This document shows, in pieces, positions 53,483-55,835 of a DNA stretch of 55,835 bases. The translations under genes were made by a program, and so were the position numbers. Position 1 is the stretch's first letter; each line of letters opens with the position of its first letter. Below the pieces are notes generated by a model. That model had not been told where the DNA came from, did not search any database, and saw only the letters and a list, made by a program, of their open reading frames with translations. The stretch spans positions 1 through 55,835 of the forward strand of contig NZ_JACXIZ010000040.1 of the NCBI RefSeq assembly GCF_014705605.1. The letters are read 5' to 3'. Source of the stretch: Paenibacillus sabuli. GTDB taxonomy: Bacteria > Bacillota > Bacilli > Paenibacillales > Paenibacillaceae.

Positions 53483-54859
53483 ATGAACGAACAGATGACA
53501 TTGCCGTCCGCCCGCATCCCGGTCGCTCCCGAGGCGGAGGTGCTGGTGATCGGCGGCGGCGCCGCCGGCGTGGCGGCAGCGATCGCCGCGGCGAAGGGCG
53601 GCGCGAAGACGATGCTGGTGGAGCAACGCGGCTTCCTCGGCGGCATGGGCACGGTTGCGCTCGTGCCCGCCTTTTGCCCGTTCACGGACAAGCGCAAGCC
53701 GATCATCCGCGGCATCGGCATGGAGCTGATGGAGCGCATGAAGCAGGCCTGCGAGCCGGCCTATCAAGCGGAGTACCGCGAGACGCTGGACTGGGTGCCG
53801 ATCGACCCCGAGGTGCTCAAGCGGGTGTACGACGATGCGATCCTGGAAGCGGGCGTGACGCCGCTGTACCACAGCTTTGTATACGAGGTCGTGCTGTCAG
53901 AGGATCGCAAGACGATCAAGGGAGTCGTGCTCGTCAACAAGAGCGGGCGCTCCTTCGTCCCCTGCCGCTACGTCATCGATTGCTCGGGCGACGGCGACGT
54001 GGCCGCGCTGGCGGGCGTGCCGTTCCACAAGGGCGGCGATTCGGGCGAGCTCCAGCCCGGCAGCATGTGCTATCTGCTGGCCCATGTGGACCGCCCGCGG
54101 TTCAAGCGCTTCCTGGAGGAGAGCGGGGACACGGGGCAGCTGCACCAGACGGTGGAGCGGGCGATGGCGGAGGGCGCGCTGCCCGAGGGCCGCAAGTCGA
54201 TCTCCGGCTTGGCCTGGGTCAGCGATTACCTGGTCGGGGTCAACTTTGGCCATGTGTTCGGCGTCGACGGCACCCGGGCCGAGGACCTGACGCGGGGGGC
54301 GATCGAGGGGCGCCGGACGGCGCAGCGCCAGCTGGAGTTTTTCCGGCGGTATGTGCCCGGCTTCGAGCACGCGCATCTGGTGGCCAGCGGCGAGCAGCTC
54401 GGCATCCGCGAGACGCGGCGGATCGAGGGAGACTATACACTGACGGTCGACGACTTTCTCGAGGCGCGTTCGTTCCCCGACGATATCGCCCGCAATGCGT
54501 ATTACATCGACATTCATCTGGCGACGAGCAAGAGCGAGATGACCTTCAACCATCTGCCCCCGGGCGTGTCGCACGGCGTGCCGTACCGGGTAATGCTGCC
54601 GAGGGGCATCGACAACCTGTGGGTGGCCGGGCGCAGCGCCTCCTCGGACCGGGCTGTGCAGGGCTCGCTGCGGGTCATGCCGAACTGCTTCTCCATGGGG
54701 CAGGCCTCGGGGACGGCGGCGGCATTGGCGCTCCGTGGCGGGACGGGCTCGCGCGGCATCTCCGTGCCCGAGCTGCAGCAGCGGCTCCTGGAGCAGGATG
54801 TGTGGCTGGGCGAGGCGTTCGTTCCGGCGGGCATGCAGCAGGAAGGGGACGCGCCGTAG
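53483..54859 (+). CDS. FAD-dependent oxidoreductase (FAD_oxidored family)
   Basis: This 458-residue flavoprotein has N-terminal dinucleotide fold VLVIGGGAAGVAAAIAAAKG and FAD-binding GFLGGMGT. YVIDCSGDGDVAALAGVPFH lies in the middle, and the closing FAD motif near the end reads LWVAGRSASSDRAVQGS. No signal peptide is visible, so it is cytoplasmic. ATG 53483 has TGGAGG upstream; it starts 16 bases after the permease stop, so it is in the module D operon. Relatives are found with sugar importers but their reactions are mostly unknown; oxidation of an imported sugar or sugar acid is a reasonable guess. Confidence 0.88.
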   Translation: MNEQMTLPSARIPVAPEAEVLVIGGGAAGVAAAIAAAKGGAKTMLVEQRGFLGGMGTVALVPAFCPFTDKRKPIIRGIGMELMERMKQACEPAYQAEYRETLDWVPIDPEVLKRVYDDAILEAGVTPLYHSFVYEVVLSEDRKTIKGVVLVNKSGRSFVPCRYVIDCSGDGDVAALAGVPFHKGGDSGELQPGSMCYLLAHVDRPRFKRFLEESGDTGQLHQTVERAMAEGALPEGRKSISGLAWVSDYLVGVNFGHVFGVDGTRAEDLTRGAIEGRRTAQRQLEFFRRYVPGFEHAHLVASGEQLGIRETRRIEGDYTLTVDDFLEARSFPDDIARNAYYIDIHLATSKSEMTFNHLPPGVSHGVPYRVMLPRGIDNLWVAGRSASSDRAVQGSLRVMPNCFSMGQASGTAAALALRGGTGSRGISVPELQQRLLEQDVWLGEAFVPAGMQQEGDAP

Positions 54860-54979
54860 GGTGCAGCAGGCTGTATAGGCAGGCGGGATTCGCTCCACCG
54901 GCGAAAATAAGCGTAAAATGTGAGGCTATACGGCGAAATGTGCTTCGGCGAGGGAAAGGTTCGCTTTGCATTCCGCATC

Positions 54980-55008
54980 AGGCGGGTCCTCCTGTCGAGA
55001 ACCCGCCT
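54980..55008. terminator. Hairpin between convergent genes
   Basis: AGGCGGGT pairs with ACCCGCCT around a 13-base loop. It lies between the plus-strand oxidoreductase and the minus-strand small genes and may end both. No T-run is present. Confidence 0.45.
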
Positions 55009-55016
55009 GGCCTGGT

Positions 55017-55307
55017 CTAAAAACAGGTAAAAGACACAACGCTCCGTAGCTCGACGCCCGTAAATACCCACATACGGCCGGTCCATCGAAAGCCCGCGAC
55101 AGAGGTGCGCCCGACAAAGGTCGGGAAAAACCAGAACGCATTCCCGTTCCTCAGCCACACAAAGGTGTTGCGAAATAAACAGCCCGAAATCGCGCCAGGG
55201 TCGACGGCAAACGAGGTCACGGCGGGCTGCGGCGGTGTAAATTGGGGAGGAGGGGAAGAAGGGGCCTGCTGGACGCCTTGCGGCCCTTGCGGCGGCATAA
55301 ATGCCAT
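55017..55307 (-). CDS. Small conserved Bacillales protein, function unknown
   Basis: This 96-residue protein has a Pro/Gln-rich first 30 residues and an aromatic-rich C-terminal half (GCLFRNTFVWLRNGNAFWFF, then PTFVGRTSVAGFRW) ending SFTCF. I know this pattern from small hypothetical proteins of Paenibacillus and Bacillus. No membrane span is obvious. ATG 55307 follows GGAGTGA. It is probably co-transcribed with the gene upstream on the same strand. Confidence 0.7.
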   Translation of the reverse strand: MAFMPPQGPQGVQQAPSSPPPQFTPPQPAVTSFAVDPGAISGCLFRNTFVWLRNGNAFWFFPTFVGRTSVAGFRWTGRMWVFTGVELRSVVSFTCF

Positions 55308-55343
55308 TTCACTTCACTCCGTTCGTTAGAGAATCAGTACAAT

Positions 55344-55652
55344 TCAGTACAATAAGGAAATGACAAGTAAATTGTACAGCACCAGCGGCAAGACGACATT
55401 GTTTTGAAAACCGGGAACAAAGGCGCGATTCGTGCCGTTACTCGGCATTTGCAAATACAAAATCCCCTTCTCGCAATGGACGGGCGACCCCTCAAAAACA
55501 TCGCCGTCGACCGTTTCCACGCGAACATACGCATGCGCATGGTTTTGACATAGCGTCTCCATATGCTCTTGAATCCTTTTCAAGTTTCGCTGCGTCGTTG
55601 GATCCATCCGATACAGCGCCTGATTTTGCCCCGCCTGCTGTTGCACATTCAT
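55344..55652 (-). CDS. Small LSm-like conserved protein, function unknown
   Basis: This 102-residue protein has a helical N-terminus (TQRNLKRIQEHMETLC), then an Sm-like strand pattern (VRVETVDGDVFEGSPVHCEK) and a hydrophobic tail (VVLPLVLYNLLVISLLY) that may sit in a membrane. ATG 55652 follows CGGAGGG. It precedes the 55307 gene with a 36-base gap, so the two form a small operon unrelated to sugar use. Confidence 0.7.
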   Translation of the reverse strand: MNVQQQAGQNQALYRMDPTTQRNLKRIQEHMETLCQNHAHAYVRVETVDGDVFEGSPVHCEKGILYLQMPSNGTNRAFVPGFQNNVVLPLVLYNLLVISLLY

Positions 55653-55766
55653 GGCAATCCCTCCGATTTAAATAATTTCCTTTTCTCCATCCTATGCAGT
55701 AGCCTATGGGGGAGTGCGGACACGAATCTACCGTCGGTTTGATTCGGACAAAAACCCGTCCTCGCC

Positions 55767-55834
55767 GTTTCGCCTTGAAATTATAGAAAGTACAAGAAAA
55801 CGTGTGTACTTGTCTAAATTTCGCGGAACGAAAC
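55767..55834. repeat. 68-bp imperfect palindrome at the right edge
   Basis: The left arm GTTTCGCCTTGAAATTATAG pairs imperfectly with the right arm CTAAATTTCGCGGAACGAAA, and AGTACA/TGTACT pair nearer the loop. The arm ends are the same as in the 67-bp repeats at 46400 and 46503, so this is the same dispersed family with a different loop. Confidence 0.65.
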
Positions 55835-55835
55835 T

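Noticed and set aside
1-55835. rRNA and tRNA genes, phage attachment sites
   Set aside because: No cloverleaf, rRNA-like or integrase-linked sequence was seen when reading both strands.

Overview
The window looks like a chromosomal segment of a Paenibacillus-type spore-forming Firmicute. The evidence is strong Gram-positive ribosome binding sites, lipobox-bearing solute-binding proteins, repeated LplB/YtcP-type sugar permease pairs, YesM/YesN-type regulators, CcpA-box-like sites, and a pair of small Bacillales-type proteins at the right edge. It is almost entirely a carbohydrate (polysaccharide) acquisition and breakdown region. No rRNA, tRNA or CRISPR array was seen.

Layout. 1-2200: decayed mobile DNA (a frameshifted IS110-family transposase on the minus strand, an IS3-family remnant on the plus strand, small palindromic repeats). 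2268-11389: module A, visibly more AT-rich than what follows: a membrane-anchored AraC regulator, two permeases, a binding lipoprotein and a secreted BNR-repeat protein. 11899-15378: a secreted beta-helix (pectate-lyase-superfamily) protein. 15501-25781: module B with the same plan as A, ending in a very large heparinase-like/FN3 protein without a signal peptide. 25882-27304: a cluster of palindromic repeats and an AT-rich solitary Fic gene on the minus strand. 27610-42827: module C: histidine kinase, response regulator, secreted glycosidase-like protein, two permeases, binding lipoprotein, cytoplasmic sialidase-like protein, M55 (DppA-like) peptidase, TIM-barrel isomerase-like protein and a short DUF4127 protein. 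43087-46122: secreted GH28-like beta-helix protein with a duplicated C-terminal domain. 46123-46625: repeat cluster. 46626-54859: module D: histidine kinase, response regulator, MalE-type binding protein, two MalF/MalG-type permeases and an FAD-dependent oxidoreductase. 55017-55652: two small minus-strand genes. A palindromic repeat sits on the right edge.

How it works together (inference). Secreted enzymes cut complex, probably acidic or decorated plant or microbial polysaccharide. Four ABC importers take up the oligosaccharides; none has its own ATPase gene here, so a shared MsmX-type ATPase elsewhere is expected. Cytoplasmic lyase, sialidase, isomerase and oxidoreductase enzymes then finish the products. 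Each importer has its own sugar-sensing regulator: one-protein membrane AraC regulators in A and B, kinase/regulator pairs in C and D.

The strongest new signals are regulatory. A 56-nt box aligns without gaps upstream of the GH28-like gene and of the module D binding protein, and appears to define a regulon around the kinase/regulator pair between them. A 21-bp-spaced direct repeat plus a near-perfect cre-like palindrome lies upstream of module C's first enzyme. A 204-bp highly structured element with inverted ends separates the module C transporter genes from its cytoplasmic enzymes.
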